From the NCBI GenBank assembly GCA_035384965.1, contig DAOOJE010000001.1, positions 186,001 to 250,000 on the forward strand: a stretch of DNA of 64,000 bases, read 5' to 3'. Source of the DNA: JAAYVZ01 sp035384965. GTDB lineage: Bacteria > Acidobacteriota > Thermoanaerobaculia > Thermoanaerobaculales > Thermoanaerobaculaceae. The notes beneath the pieces were generated by a model. It saw nothing but the letters and a program-made list of their open reading frames with translations, was not told the DNA's origin and ran no database searches. Positions 27,177-35,935 of the stretch are shown here, piece after piece. Both the position numbers and the translations under genes were made by a program. Every line of letters starts with the position of its first letter. The first letter of the stretch is position 1.

Positions 27177-28610
27177 TCAGGCGCCAGGAGGCGCTGGCTC
27201 GGCAGGGGCTGGCGGCGTCCCGGCCTGCTCGGACGACCGGTGGCGGCGACGGCGGCGACGGCGCTTCCGGGATGGCGCTGCCTCGCTGCCCGCTGCGCCA
27301 GGAGCGGGGGCGGCCGCGGCCGGCGGCGCGGGCTCTGCGGGGGCCGGCGCCGCCTCGGTGGGGCCGGCCGTCTCCTCGGCGGCACGGCGCTCCCGGCGGC
27401 GCCCGCGGCGAAGCTCGTCCGGGCGCGGGCGAGACTTCACCGGCAAGAACAGCGAGTCGTCGGGGTGCGCGACCGGGATCTGGAACCCCAGCAGCTTCTC
27501 GATCGCCGGCAGGGAGTACACGAAGTTGTCGCACGCGAGGGAGATCGCCTTGCCCTCGCGGCCGACCCGGGCGGTGCGGCCGACCCGGTGCACGTAGTCC
27601 TCCGGATCGAACGGCAAGTCGTAGTTGATGACGTGAGTCACCCCTTCGATGTGCAGGCCGCGGGACGCGACGTCGGTGGCCACCAGCAGCGGCAGCTTGC
27701 CCTCCTTGAAGTCCTGCAGCACGCGCAGCCGGCTGCGCTGGATCACCGAGCCGGTGAGGCCGCGGGCGACGTAGCCGTGCCGCTCGAGCCGCTCGACGAG
27801 ACGGCGCGCCTCCTCCCGGGTGTTGACGAACAGCATGGTGCGCGAGCAGCCCTCGGTGGCGAGCAACCCGAGCAGGAGCGAGAACTTCTCGCGGCTCCCG
27901 ACGTGGTACAGGCGCTGCTCGAGGCGGTCGGGCGTGATCTCCTCGGGGTTCACCACGACCTCGGCCGGGTTGCGCATCTCGCTGTACCCGAGCGAGAGCA
28001 CGCGGTTCGACAGCGTGGCCGTGAAGAACAGCGTCTGGCGGCGGCCGGGGGGCGGCAGGCGGCGCGTGATCCGCCGCAGGTCGTCGACGAACCCCATGTC
28101 GAACATGCGGTCCGCCTCGTCGACCACGAAGACCTGCACGTGGCGAAGGGACGTGATGCCCTGTTCGAGGTAGTCGATGAGGCGACCGGGGGTGCCCACC
28201 AGCAGGTCCACGCCTGCCCGCAGCTCCTCGCGCTGGGCGCGGTAGTCCATGCCGCCGAACACCGCCTCGATATGCAGGCCGACGTGTGCCCCCAGCCGCT
28301 CGGCGTCGGCCGCCACCTGCACTACCAGCTCCCGCGTCGGAGCCACGACAAGGGCGCGCGGCTGCGGGGGGTCGGGGCGAGGGCCCGCGAGCAAGCGGGT
28401 GAAGATCGTGATGAGGTACGCGGCGGTCTTGCCGGTGCCGGTCTGCGCCTGCGCCGCCACGTCGCGCCCGGCGAGCGCCAGCGGGAGCACATCGGCTTGC
28501 ACGAGCGTACAGCGCGCAAACCCGGCGTCGCGCAGGCCGGCGCGCACCGGCTCTGGCAGGTCCAGCTCGTCGAAGGTACGTTGCGAGAAGAGCGTCGATG
28601 GTGTGTCCAC
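27177..28610 (-). CDS. rhlB: DEAD-box RNA helicase, RhlB-like
   Basis: The 477-residue ATP-dependent RNA helicase has all core motifs: AQTGTGKTAA (Walker A), APTRELVVQ, DEADRMFDMGF, TATLS in place of SAT, VATDVASRGLHIEGVTHVIN and HRVGRTAR. Segments around DEADRM and LACDNFVYSLPAIEKLLG align better with E. coli RhlB, the degradosome helicase, than with RhlE. The last 100 residues are a low-complexity Ala/Pro/Glu and Arg-rich tail ending in a run of arginines, probably RNA-binding. It is divergent from the PLP enzyme gene. Confidence 0.85.
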   Translation of the reverse strand: MDTPSTLFSQRTFDELDLPEPVRAGLRDAGFARCTLVQADVLPLALAGRDVAAQAQTGTGKTAAYLITIFTRLLAGPRPDPPQPRALVVAPTRELVVQVAADAERLGAHVGLHIEAVFGGMDYRAQREELRAGVDLLVGTPGRLIDYLEQGITSLRHVQVFVVDEADRMFDMGFVDDLRRITRRLPPPGRRQTLFFTATLSNRVLSLGYSEMRNPAEVVVNPEEITPDRLEQRLYHVGSREKFSLLLGLLATEGCSRTMLFVNTREEARRLVERLERHGYVARGLTGSVIQRSRLRVLQDFKEGKLPLLVATDVASRGLHIEGVTHVINYDLPFDPEDYVHRVGRTARVGREGKAISLACDNFVYSLPAIEKLLGFQIPVAHPDDSLFLPVKSRPRPDELRRGRRRERRAAEETAGPTEAAPAPAEPAPPAAAAPAPGAAGSEAAPSRKRRRRRRRHRSSEQAGTPPAPAEPAPPGA

Positions 28611-28864
28611 GCGCGGAGTATAGACCCGCGGCTTGCGGTGGGTGGCCGATCGCTGCTTGGCCGGCGGAGGCCGGCGATGCGCCCGCCGACCTCGCGGCGG
28701 GGTCCGAAGGCGCCCGTTGCCGCGGCGAGCAAGGATGGCCTCGCGGTGGTACGATACACGCTTCGAAGCCGATTCACCCCCGGGGAGTCGACTTCACCGA
28801 GGAGGCGGGAGAGCCCGGCCGTCGAGGGTCGGCCCCGTCGCCGCGAGGGAAAGGACGCACTGTC

Positions 28865-30340
28865 GTGTCCACGCACGAACTTCGACGACAGCACGCCATC
28901 GAGCGCTGCCGGGAGCGCGGGATCCTGATCCCGACGCTGGCCCAGCAGCGCGACCCGCGCCTGGTGCCGGCCGAAATCCGGCAGGCGCTCGCCGGCCTCG
29001 ACATGCAGGCGGTGGACCCGCTCAACCTGTTCCGCATCACCTGGCACAACGACCCGGCCACCGGCGGGTACGGGCCGGTCAACGCTCTGGAGCTGCCCTC
29101 GAGCGTGACCGGCGTGCCGACGCGCATCGTCGGGCTCGTGGGTGCGCACTTCCCGACCGGCGCCCACAAGGTCGGGGCCGCGTTCGGGTGCCTGGTGCCG
29201 CGCCTGGTGACCGGCGAGTTCGACCCGACGGCCCAGCGCGCCGTCTGGCCCTCCACCGGCAACTACTGCCGGGGAGGCGCCTTCGACTCCGCGCTGCTGG
29301 CGTGCAAGGCGGTGGCCATCCTGCCCGAGGAAATGAGCCAGGAGCGCTTCCGCTGGCTCGAGTCGATCGGCGCCGAGATCATCGCCACCCCGGGGTGCGA
29401 GTCAAACGTCAAGGAAATCTTCGACGCCTGCTGGCGGCTGCGCGCCGAGCCCGACGTGGTCATCTTCAACCAGTTCGAGGAGTGGGGGAACTACCTCTGG
29501 CACTACGGCGTGACCGGTCCGGCCGCCGAGGAGGCGTTCGGAACTGCGGCGCGCGCTGGCGATCGGCTCGCCGCCTGGGTGTCCGCCACCGGCTCGGCCG
29601 GCACACTGGCGGCCGGAGACTACCTCAAACAGCGCTTCCCCGGGTGCCGCATCGGGGTGTCCGAGGCGCTGCAGTGTCCCACCCTGCTGCGCAACGGGTT
29701 CGGCGGCCACCGCATCGAGGGGATCGGCGACAAACACGTGCCGTGGATCCACAACACCCGCAACTCGGACCTCGTGGCCGCCATCGACGACGAGGCGGCG
29801 ATGCGCGTGTTCCGGCTGTTCTGCGAGCCGGCCGGCCAGGCCTGGCTCGCCGCCAGCGGCGCCGACCCGACTGTGGTGGCGCAGCTGCCGCTGCTGGGCA
29901 TTTCCTCGGTGTGCAACCTCCTCGCCTCGATCAAGCTGGCCCGCCACTTCGAACTCGACGAGCACGACATCGTGATGACCTGCTTCACGGACTCCTCGGC
30001 GCTGTACCTGTCGCGACTCGAAGAAATGACTGCAACGCGCGGGACCTACCGCGAGCTCGACGCGGCGCGAGACTGCGAGCGGTACCTGTGGGGGGCCACC
30101 ACCGACCACCTCCGGGAACTCACCCATCCCGACCGCAAGTCCCTGCACAACCTCAAGTACTTCACGTGGGTCGAGCAGCAGGGGCGGACCGTCGAGGAGC
30201 TCGGGGCGCTGTGGAGCCCATCGTTCTGGACCGACCTGCAAGCACAGCTCCCCGAGTGGGACCGGCAAATCGAGGCGTTCAATCGGGAGACAGGGGTGCG
30301 GGGGGCGCGGCCGGCAGTCCGGGACGAGGCAAGAGCATGA
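28865..30340 (+). CDS. PLP-dependent fold-type II enzyme of the TrpB/cysteine-synthase superfamily, substrate unknown
   Basis: A 491-residue fold-type II PLP enzyme. The probable Schiff-base lysine is in GAHFPTGAHKVGAAFGCLV, and a phosphate- or substrate-binding loop is STGNYCRGGAFDSALLACKA. The segment SATGSAGTLAAGDYLKQRFPG resembles the glycine-rich PLP phosphate cup. It is longer than cysteine synthases and lacks diaminopropionate ammonia-lyase (YgeX) motifs. It is followed 62 bases later by a YgeW-type carbamoyltransferase and then a threonine-synthase-like enzyme, which suggests one amino-acid pathway. The GTG at 28865 with AAAGGA upstream fits the family N terminus better than earlier in-frame codons. 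Confidence 0.75.
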   Translation: MSTHELRRQHAIERCRERGILIPTLAQQRDPRLVPAEIRQALAGLDMQAVDPLNLFRITWHNDPATGGYGPVNALELPSSVTGVPTRIVGLVGAHFPTGAHKVGAAFGCLVPRLVTGEFDPTAQRAVWPSTGNYCRGGAFDSALLACKAVAILPEEMSQERFRWLESIGAEIIATPGCESNVKEIFDACWRLRAEPDVVIFNQFEEWGNYLWHYGVTGPAAEEAFGTAARAGDRLAAWVSATGSAGTLAAGDYLKQRFPGCRIGVSEALQCPTLLRNGFGGHRIEGIGDKHVPWIHNTRNSDLVAAIDDEAAMRVFRLFCEPAGQAWLAASGADPTVVAQLPLLGISSVCNLLASIKLARHFELDEHDIVMTCFTDSSALYLSRLEEMTATRGTYRELDAARDCERYLWGATTDHLRELTHPDRKSLHNLKYFTWVEQQGRTVEELGALWSPSFWTDLQAQLPEWDRQIEAFNRETGVRGARPAVRDEARA

Positions 30341-30402
30341 GCAGTGGGCGAGGAGGCGGGGCGAGCGCCCCCGCTCTCCTCGCCGCGATGAGGAGAACCG
30401 CA

Positions 30403-31380
30403 ATGCAGACCAGACTGAAGGGCAAGCACTTCATCACAACCCAGGAGTGGACCACCGACGAGCTCGAGACCGTCTTCGAGCTGGCGCGCGAGCTCAAGGT
30501 CGCCAAGGCGGCCGGCCGGCCGATGCGCCTGCTGGCTGACAAGACGCTGTACATGATCTTCTTCGACTCCTCGACCCGCACCCGCAACTCCTTCGAGACC
30601 GGCATCACGCAGCTCGGAGGCCACGGGATCTTCCTCTCTCCCGACAAGATGCAGATCAGCCACGGGGAAAATGCCAAGGACACCGCGTCGGTGCTGTCGC
30701 GCTACGGCGACGCCATCGCGATCCGGCACTGCGCGTTCCGGGAAGGCAATGCGTACTTGCGAGACGTCGCGCGCTGGGCGAGCGTGCCGGTGATCAACAT
30801 GCAGTGCGACGTCTACCACCCCTGCCAGATCCTGGCCGACTACATGACGATTCGCGAGAAGTTCGGCGCCGACACGCGGGGGCTCAAGATCGGCGTGGCG
30901 TGGACCTCGGCGCCCAACTACATCCGGCCGCTCTCGGTGCCGCAAAGCCTCATCCTCATGATGCCGCGCTTCGGCCTCGACGTGACGCTCGCCTACCCCC
31001 CCGAGTTCCGCCTCATGCCGGACATCGAGGAACAGGCGCGGCACAACGCCGCCGAGGCCGGGGTCAGGTTCGAGATCGTGCACGACTTCGAGGCGGCGTT
31101 CCGCGACGCCGACATCGTGATCCCCAAGTCATGGGGCCCGCTCATGCACACCACCGACAAGGCGGAGGGCCTGGCGCTGATCGAGAAGTACCCGGGCTGG
31201 CGCTGCGAGGCCAGGCACATGGCGCTGGCGAAGAAGCGCTGCATCTACATGCACCCGCTGCCGGCCGACCGCGGCCGCGAAGTCACCGACGAGGTCATCG
31301 ACGGTCCGCAGTCGGTGGTCTACGACGAGGCCGAAAACCGGCTGCACGTGCAAAAGGCCCTGATGGCGCTGACGATGTAG
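30403..31380 (+). CDS. ygeW: YgeW-type knotted aspartate/ornithine carbamoyltransferase-family protein
   Basis: The 325-residue protein belongs to the carbamoyltransferase superfamily. The carbamoyl-phosphate loop is FFDSSTRTRNSFETGI (STRTR). The second-domain segments MQCDVYHPCQILADYMTIRE and MHPLPADRGREV (HPLP) are present. The insertions LSPDKMQISHGENAKDTASV and VPKSWGPLMHTTDKAE-type segments are typical of YgeW rather than of ornithine or aspartate transcarbamylase. In E. coli ygeW sits with diaminopropionate and purine catabolism genes, and its substrate is not established. The ATG at 30403 has AGGAGA 6 bases upstream. Confidence 0.85.
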   Translation: MQTRLKGKHFITTQEWTTDELETVFELARELKVAKAAGRPMRLLADKTLYMIFFDSSTRTRNSFETGITQLGGHGIFLSPDKMQISHGENAKDTASVLSRYGDAIAIRHCAFREGNAYLRDVARWASVPVINMQCDVYHPCQILADYMTIREKFGADTRGLKIGVAWTSAPNYIRPLSVPQSLILMMPRFGLDVTLAYPPEFRLMPDIEEQARHNAAEAGVRFEIVHDFEAAFRDADIVIPKSWGPLMHTTDKAEGLALIEKYPGWRCEARHMALAKKRCIYMHPLPADRGREVTDEVIDGPQSVVYDEAENRLHVQKALMALTM

Positions 31381-31460
31381 GGAGGGCCGGGGCTTCGGGT
31401 CCGGGCACCGGAGTCCGAGCGGCTCCGCACCCCGCCTCCCGCACCCCGAGCCTGGGAACG

Positions 31461-32705
31461 ATGGCCCGCTTCACCCTGGTCTGCAGCGAATGCCGGGCTC
31501 GCTACGGCGAGCACGAGGTGCGGTACGTCTGCCCAGTGTGCGCGCGTGCCCAGGAGCCGGGGGGGCCGACACGCGGGGTGCTGGAGGTCGACCTCGCCGA
31601 GTTGCCGGACCGTTGGCCCGCCCGCTCCATGTCCGAGCCCGAGGCGCTCGCCGCGTTCCTGCCGCTGCGCTCGGTCCGGACGCTGCCGCTGCTGTCGGTG
31701 GGGGGCACGCCGCTGCTCGAGACGCCGGCTCTCCGCCGCACGTTCGGCATGCCGCGTCTGTGGGTGAAGGACGACACCCGCAACCCCTCCGGCTCGACTA
31801 AGGACCGGGCCAGCCAGCTCGTCGTGGCCAAGGCGCTGGAGTACGGGTACGACACCATCGTGGCCGCCTCCACCGGCAACGCCGCCACGGCGCTGGCCTG
31901 CCTGGCGGCGGCCGCCGGCCTTCGCGCGGTGGTGCTCGTGCCGGCTTCGGCGCCGCCGGCCAAGCTCGTGCAAATGGCCAGCTACGGGGCGCGCCTGGTC
32001 CCCGTCGACGGCAACTACGACCAGGCGTTCGAGCTCTCGCTCGCGGCCTCCGAGCGCTTCGGCTGGTACAACCGCAACACCGCCTACAACCCGTTCACGA
32101 TCGAAGGCAAGAAGACGGCGGCGCTCGAGATCGCGGCCGATCCCCGCCTCGGAGGCCCCGACGTCGTGGTGGTGCCGGCAGGGGACGGTGTGATCGTCTC
32201 CGGTCTCGCCAAGGGTTTTGCCGACCTCGAGCGGGCCGGGCTCGTGCCCCGCCGGCCGCGCCTGCTCATCGTCCAGCCCGAGGGCTCGGGCGCCCTGGCC
32301 CGCGCCCTCCGCGCCGGCGCGGCGGCCATCGCGCCCGAACCGGGGGCGCGCAGCGTCGCCGACTCCCTCGTCGTGGCGGCACCGCGCAACGCTTTCATGG
32401 CGCTGAGGGAGGTGCGGGCGAGCGGCGGCGGCGGCGTGCTCGTCTCCGACGAGGCGATCCTCGACGCCATCGGGCGGCTCGCGCGCTCCACGGGCGTCTT
32501 TGCCGAGCCGGCGGCGGCCGCGGCGCTGGCCGGGCTCGAGGCCGCACTCGGCGAGGGGCTCGTGGATCGCGACGAGCGGGTGGTGCTCATGGTCACCGGC
32601 ACCGGTCTGAAGGACATCGCGGCCGCGGCGCGCCGGGTCGTGGTGCCCGCTGCGGTGCCGCCGAGCCTCTCCTCGCTCGAGTCGCTCCTGCCTCCGCAGC
32701 GTTGA
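31461..32705 (+). CDS. thrC: Threonine synthase-like PLP enzyme with N-terminal zinc-ribbon-like motif
   Basis: The 414-residue protein begins with a CxxC...CxxC segment (CSECRARYGEHEVRYVCPVC), as in threonine synthases of the short class. PLP-domain motifs follow: LWVKDDTRNPSGSTKDRAS with the Schiff-base lysine in STKDRA, AASTGNAATALA, VVVPAGDGVIVSGL and MVTGTGLKDI. Threonine synthase converts O-phosphohomoserine to threonine. In this context a related elimination reaction on another phospho- or carbamoyl-amino acid is possible. The ATG at 31461 is supported by the cysteine motif beginning at residue 8. Confidence 0.8.
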   Translation: MARFTLVCSECRARYGEHEVRYVCPVCARAQEPGGPTRGVLEVDLAELPDRWPARSMSEPEALAAFLPLRSVRTLPLLSVGGTPLLETPALRRTFGMPRLWVKDDTRNPSGSTKDRASQLVVAKALEYGYDTIVAASTGNAATALACLAAAAGLRAVVLVPASAPPAKLVQMASYGARLVPVDGNYDQAFELSLAASERFGWYNRNTAYNPFTIEGKKTAALEIAADPRLGGPDVVVVPAGDGVIVSGLAKGFADLERAGLVPRRPRLLIVQPEGSGALARALRAGAAAIAPEPGARSVADSLVVAAPRNAFMALREVRASGGGGVLVSDEAILDAIGRLARSTGVFAEPAAAAALAGLEAALGEGLVDRDERVVLMVTGTGLKDIAAAARRVVVPAAVPPSLSSLESLLPPQR

Positions 32706-32721
32706 CACGGGATCCCGGATG

Positions 32722-32743
32722 GACGGGGGGCGGGCACCCCGTC
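32722..32743. terminator. Hairpin between convergent genes
   Basis: GACGGGG (32722-32728) pairs with CCCCGTC (32737-32743) around 8 bases. It lies between the stops of the convergent threonine synthase and membrane-protein genes. There is no U-run, so it is only a candidate terminator. Confidence 0.3.
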
Positions 32744-34941
32744 TACCACACGACCCGTCGGCGCAGCGCTTCCTCCTCGCGACCGGTGCGCTCGAGCCCT
32801 TCCCCGGCCCACCTCGCCACCGGCCCGTCCCCGCGGCGGATCGCGTCCTCGTGCAGCCATGCAAGCGCCTGCCGGGCTGCCGCGAGATGCCGGTAGCACC
32901 CGTCGTGCTGCCGGAGTTCGGGCCAGTCGGCCATCACACGCTCCGCGAGCTGCCGCAGCCACGAGCGCAGCTCGGCGTGCCGGCCCGACGCCGCGGCCGC
33001 CTGGGCGGCAAGCCCGACCGCCCGGGCCGACGGCACCGGCTCGCAGGCGGCTCTGGCCTGCCCGAAAGCCTGGTCGAGGCCTTCGGCGTTGCCTTTCCGG
33101 AGCCCGAGGTACGCACGGGTGACGGCTGCCGACTGACCGTCGGGGTACGCCGTCCGGCCCGCGTTCACGGCCGCCACCAGCTCGGCCTGGAGTGCGTGGC
33201 TCGCGAGCAGCGAGTGGTGCTCGTCGAGGTAGACCACGTGCCACGCCGGCGAGTTGAAGAGCACCCTCGCGAGCGGACCTTCGGCGCTGCTCGGCGTGAA
33301 CAGCACGAGGCCGATCCCGAGCGCGTCGAGACGCTGCTCGACCCAGGATCTCGCGGCTGCGGCCTCGGCGGTGGAAGCTCCACCGGGCCGGGTCAAGGCG
33401 CCTCCCGCCGGCCCCGCGGCCATGAGTTCCTGGTACGCCTGGAGCGTCGAGGCGGGAAAAGCTTCCTGCGCCCGGCCGTCGATGAGCACCTGCAGCGGGA
33501 TCCGGCCACCCGGCCGCTCCGGGCGTTGCACCGCCGCCACAAATCCGCCTTCTTCCCACGGCGCCAGCAGGCGGCCCCTCACGGCGTTGGCGGCGAGGAA
33601 CTCCATCGCTCCGTGCGGGCGCAGGTAGCCGTGGGTGAGCCGCTGGAAGACCGAGGCGTACCGACCATCCGGCGGCCACGGGGCGAGGTAGAAGAGCGCC
33701 ACGCCCCGGCCTACCGCCAACCCGGCCAAGAGGGCGCCGGCCCATGCGACGGCCGGGACGGCACGACGAAGCCGGGCGGCCGCGCCGGACGGGAGGCTCC
33801 AGCGGCGTCCGAGCTCGGCGGCCCACTGCGCCATCGCCGGGGCGAGGACGAAAGCGGCCAGTGGAACGAACCGCCTCGATGCCAGCGACATGGCGACGGC
33901 CACCGAGATCAGCGCGAGGTCGAACCAGGTCTCGCCGCGGGCTGCACCCGCACTTTCCGGGCGCCGCGCGGCGCCTTCCCTCAGTGCCCCGGGTAGCCAC
34001 ACCGCCAGCAGCACGGCCCCGGTGCCCACCAGGGCGAGGTATGGCCCCGGCCTCCCGACCCCCGCGGCGTCGAGCAGCGGGCGCCACTCGCTCACCTGCC
34101 TCCACTGTGCCGCATGGGCGCCGGCGCTCACCTCGAGCGGGTGGGTGAGGTTCGCGAGGCGGTACGGGCTCGCCGCCACGGCGGCCACCCAGGCGGCCGC
34201 CGCGACGGCCACGGCGTGCCCCCGTGGCAGCGCGCCCACCGAAAGGTTCGGCCACACTGTCCCGCCCACCGAGAAGGCGGCCAGAAGGCCCAGGACCCCC
34301 AGCCCGAACACGAAGCCGCCGTGCAGATTGCACCAGGCGGCGAGAATGGGCACGGCAGCCCAGAGCCAGGCCGGACGGTGGCAGGCCGCGGTCACGACCA
34401 GCAGCAAGAGCGCCACCATGAGGTTCGTGGCGTCGGCCGGGCGGAGCTCGAGCCAGTCCCGGCTGCACGCCAGCGCCGCCGCCGCGGCGAGACAGCCGAG
34501 CCACCAGTCGGCGCCCCGCACCCTCGCGGCGGCCGCCAGCAGCCCCGCCACGGCGAGGTACAGCACGAGCTTCAGCGCCACCAGACCGTCGAACCCGAGC
34601 CCACCGGCGAGTCGGGCCAGGCCCAGGTGAGACAGCCAGTTCTGGTTGACCCAGCCGGAAGGGTGCCACCAGCTCCCGCCAGCTGGCAGCGAGGCGAAGC
34701 TGAACGGGTCGACGAGGGCCGGCCCGTGGTCCTGGATGTAGCGGCCGCTCGCCAGCGCGAGCCAGGTGTCGACGCCGGGGTTCATGTGCCCGGTCACCCA
34801 CACCACGACGACCGCCAGCAGCACCACGAACGGTGCCACGTGGGGAGCCTTCACCGTCGGGCGAGAGGGTGCCGCCGCGGCGGGAGCGGGCCCGTGGTGT
34901 CCCGTCGGAGCGGCGCGCTGGCGGCGTGACCGCCCGCCCAC
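32743..34941 (-). CDS. Large polytopic membrane protein with C-terminal soluble helical region, unknown function
   Basis: The 732-residue protein has about 10-12 hydrophobic segments between residues 35 and 420, then a soluble Ala/Leu-rich part that probably folds as helical repeats. The early luminal motif TGHMNPGVDTWLALASGRYI and later WHPSGWVNQNWLSHLG resemble GT-C-type membrane glycosyltransferases or mannosyltransferase-like proteins, which have an acidic residue in the first external loop. No family can be assigned with confidence. The GTG at 34941 lies 7 bases after the etfA stop, so it is probably the last gene of the etfB-etfA unit. The reason for that linkage is unclear. Confidence 0.65.
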   Translation of the reverse strand: MGGRSRRQRAAPTGHHGPAPAAAAPSRPTVKAPHVAPFVVLLAVVVVWVTGHMNPGVDTWLALASGRYIQDHGPALVDPFSFASLPAGGSWWHPSGWVNQNWLSHLGLARLAGGLGFDGLVALKLVLYLAVAGLLAAAARVRGADWWLGCLAAAAALACSRDWLELRPADATNLMVALLLLVVTAACHRPAWLWAAVPILAAWCNLHGGFVFGLGVLGLLAAFSVGGTVWPNLSVGALPRGHAVAVAAAAWVAAVAASPYRLANLTHPLEVSAGAHAAQWRQVSEWRPLLDAAGVGRPGPYLALVGTGAVLLAVWLPGALREGAARRPESAGAARGETWFDLALISVAVAMSLASRRFVPLAAFVLAPAMAQWAAELGRRWSLPSGAAARLRRAVPAVAWAGALLAGLAVGRGVALFYLAPWPPDGRYASVFQRLTHGYLRPHGAMEFLAANAVRGRLLAPWEEGGFVAAVQRPERPGGRIPLQVLIDGRAQEAFPASTLQAYQELMAAGPAGGALTRPGGASTAEAAAARSWVEQRLDALGIGLVLFTPSSAEGPLARVLFNSPAWHVVYLDEHHSLLASHALQAELVAAVNAGRTAYPDGQSAAVTRAYLGLRKGNAEGLDQAFGQARAACEPVPSARAVGLAAQAAAASGRHAELRSWLRQLAERVMADWPELRQHDGCYRHLAAARQALAWLHEDAIRRGDGPVARWAGEGLERTGREEEALRRRVVW

Positions 34942-34948
34942 GCCGGGC

Positions 34949-35926
34949 TCAGCCTTCGGCCTTCAGGCGCCTCACCTCGGCGGTGAGCGCGGGCAGAACC
35001 TGCAGCGCGTCGCCGACGATCCCGTAGTCCGCCGCCTTGAAGATCGGCGCCTCGCGATCCTTGTTGATGGCGACGATGATCTTGGACGACGACATGCCGG
35101 CCAGGTGCTGGATGGCGCCGGAGATCCCGCACGCCACGTAGAGCGTCGGCGACACCACCTTGCCGGTCTGCCCGACCTGGTGGGCGTGGTCGATCCAGCC
35201 CGCGTCGACGACGGCGCGCGAGGCACCCACCGCGGCCCCCAAGGCGTGGGCGAGTTCGCGCACCAGGGCCAGGTTCTCCGGCGCCTTCATGCCGCGCCCG
35301 CCGGACACGATGAGGTCGGCTTCCGCCACGTCGAGCTCGCCGCTCTCTCTGGCCACGACATCGCGGACCACGGCTCGGATCGGCACCTCCGGCACGGCAA
35401 GCGTCTCCACCGCGCCAGCAGCCGCCATCGGCTCGGCCGCGAAGACATTGGGGCGGAGCGTCACCACCACCGGCGAGGACGCGCCTCCGTCCACGGTCGC
35501 CAGCGCCTTGCCCGAGTACACCGGGCGCACCGCCACCACCGCATCCCCGTCCAGCCACACCTTGACCACGTCGGCCAGGCAGCCGACGCCGAGCCGGGCC
35601 GCCAGCCGTCCTGCGAGATCCCGGCCCAGCGTCGTGGCCGACATCAGCACCGCCCGGGGCTGGACCTCCGCCACCGCGGCCTGTGCGGCCACCGCGAACG
35701 CTTCCGGAGAGTAGCGGGCGAAGCGCGGCTCGTCCGCCACCAGGACGCGAGCCGCCCCGAACGCACCCAGCTCCGCCGCCAGCTCCGACACACCATGCCC
35801 GACCAGGAGCGCCACCACAGGGGCTCCGGCCGGTGCCGAAAGGCGCGCCGCCTGCGAGAGGGCCTGCAGAGAGGCGCGGCGAACCACCCCGTCACGCTGC
35901 TCGATCACACACAGGATCCCTGCCAT
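34949..35926 (-). CDS. etfA: Electron transfer flavoprotein alpha subunit
   Basis: The 325-residue alpha subunit binds FAD. Its C-terminal domain holds the family signature: LIVSGGRGMKAPENLALV, then HQVGQTGKVVSPTLYVACG, then SGAIQHLAGMSSSKIIVAIN. With EtfB it passes electrons from acyl-CoA or other dehydrogenases to the quinone pool. It lies 9 bases downstream of etfB. No dehydrogenase or EtfQO is adjacent, and no extra ferredoxin domain suggests a bifurcating type. Confidence 0.95.
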   Translation of the reverse strand: MAGILCVIEQRDGVVRRASLQALSQAARLSAPAGAPVVALLVGHGVSELAAELGAFGAARVLVADEPRFARYSPEAFAVAAQAAVAEVQPRAVLMSATTLGRDLAGRLAARLGVGCLADVVKVWLDGDAVVAVRPVYSGKALATVDGGASSPVVVTLRPNVFAAEPMAAAGAVETLAVPEVPIRAVVRDVVARESGELDVAEADLIVSGGRGMKAPENLALVRELAHALGAAVGASRAVVDAGWIDHAHQVGQTGKVVSPTLYVACGISGAIQHLAGMSSSKIIVAINKDREAPIFKAADYGIVGDALQVLPALTAEVRRLKAEG

Positions 35927-35935
35927 GCTCGCCTC

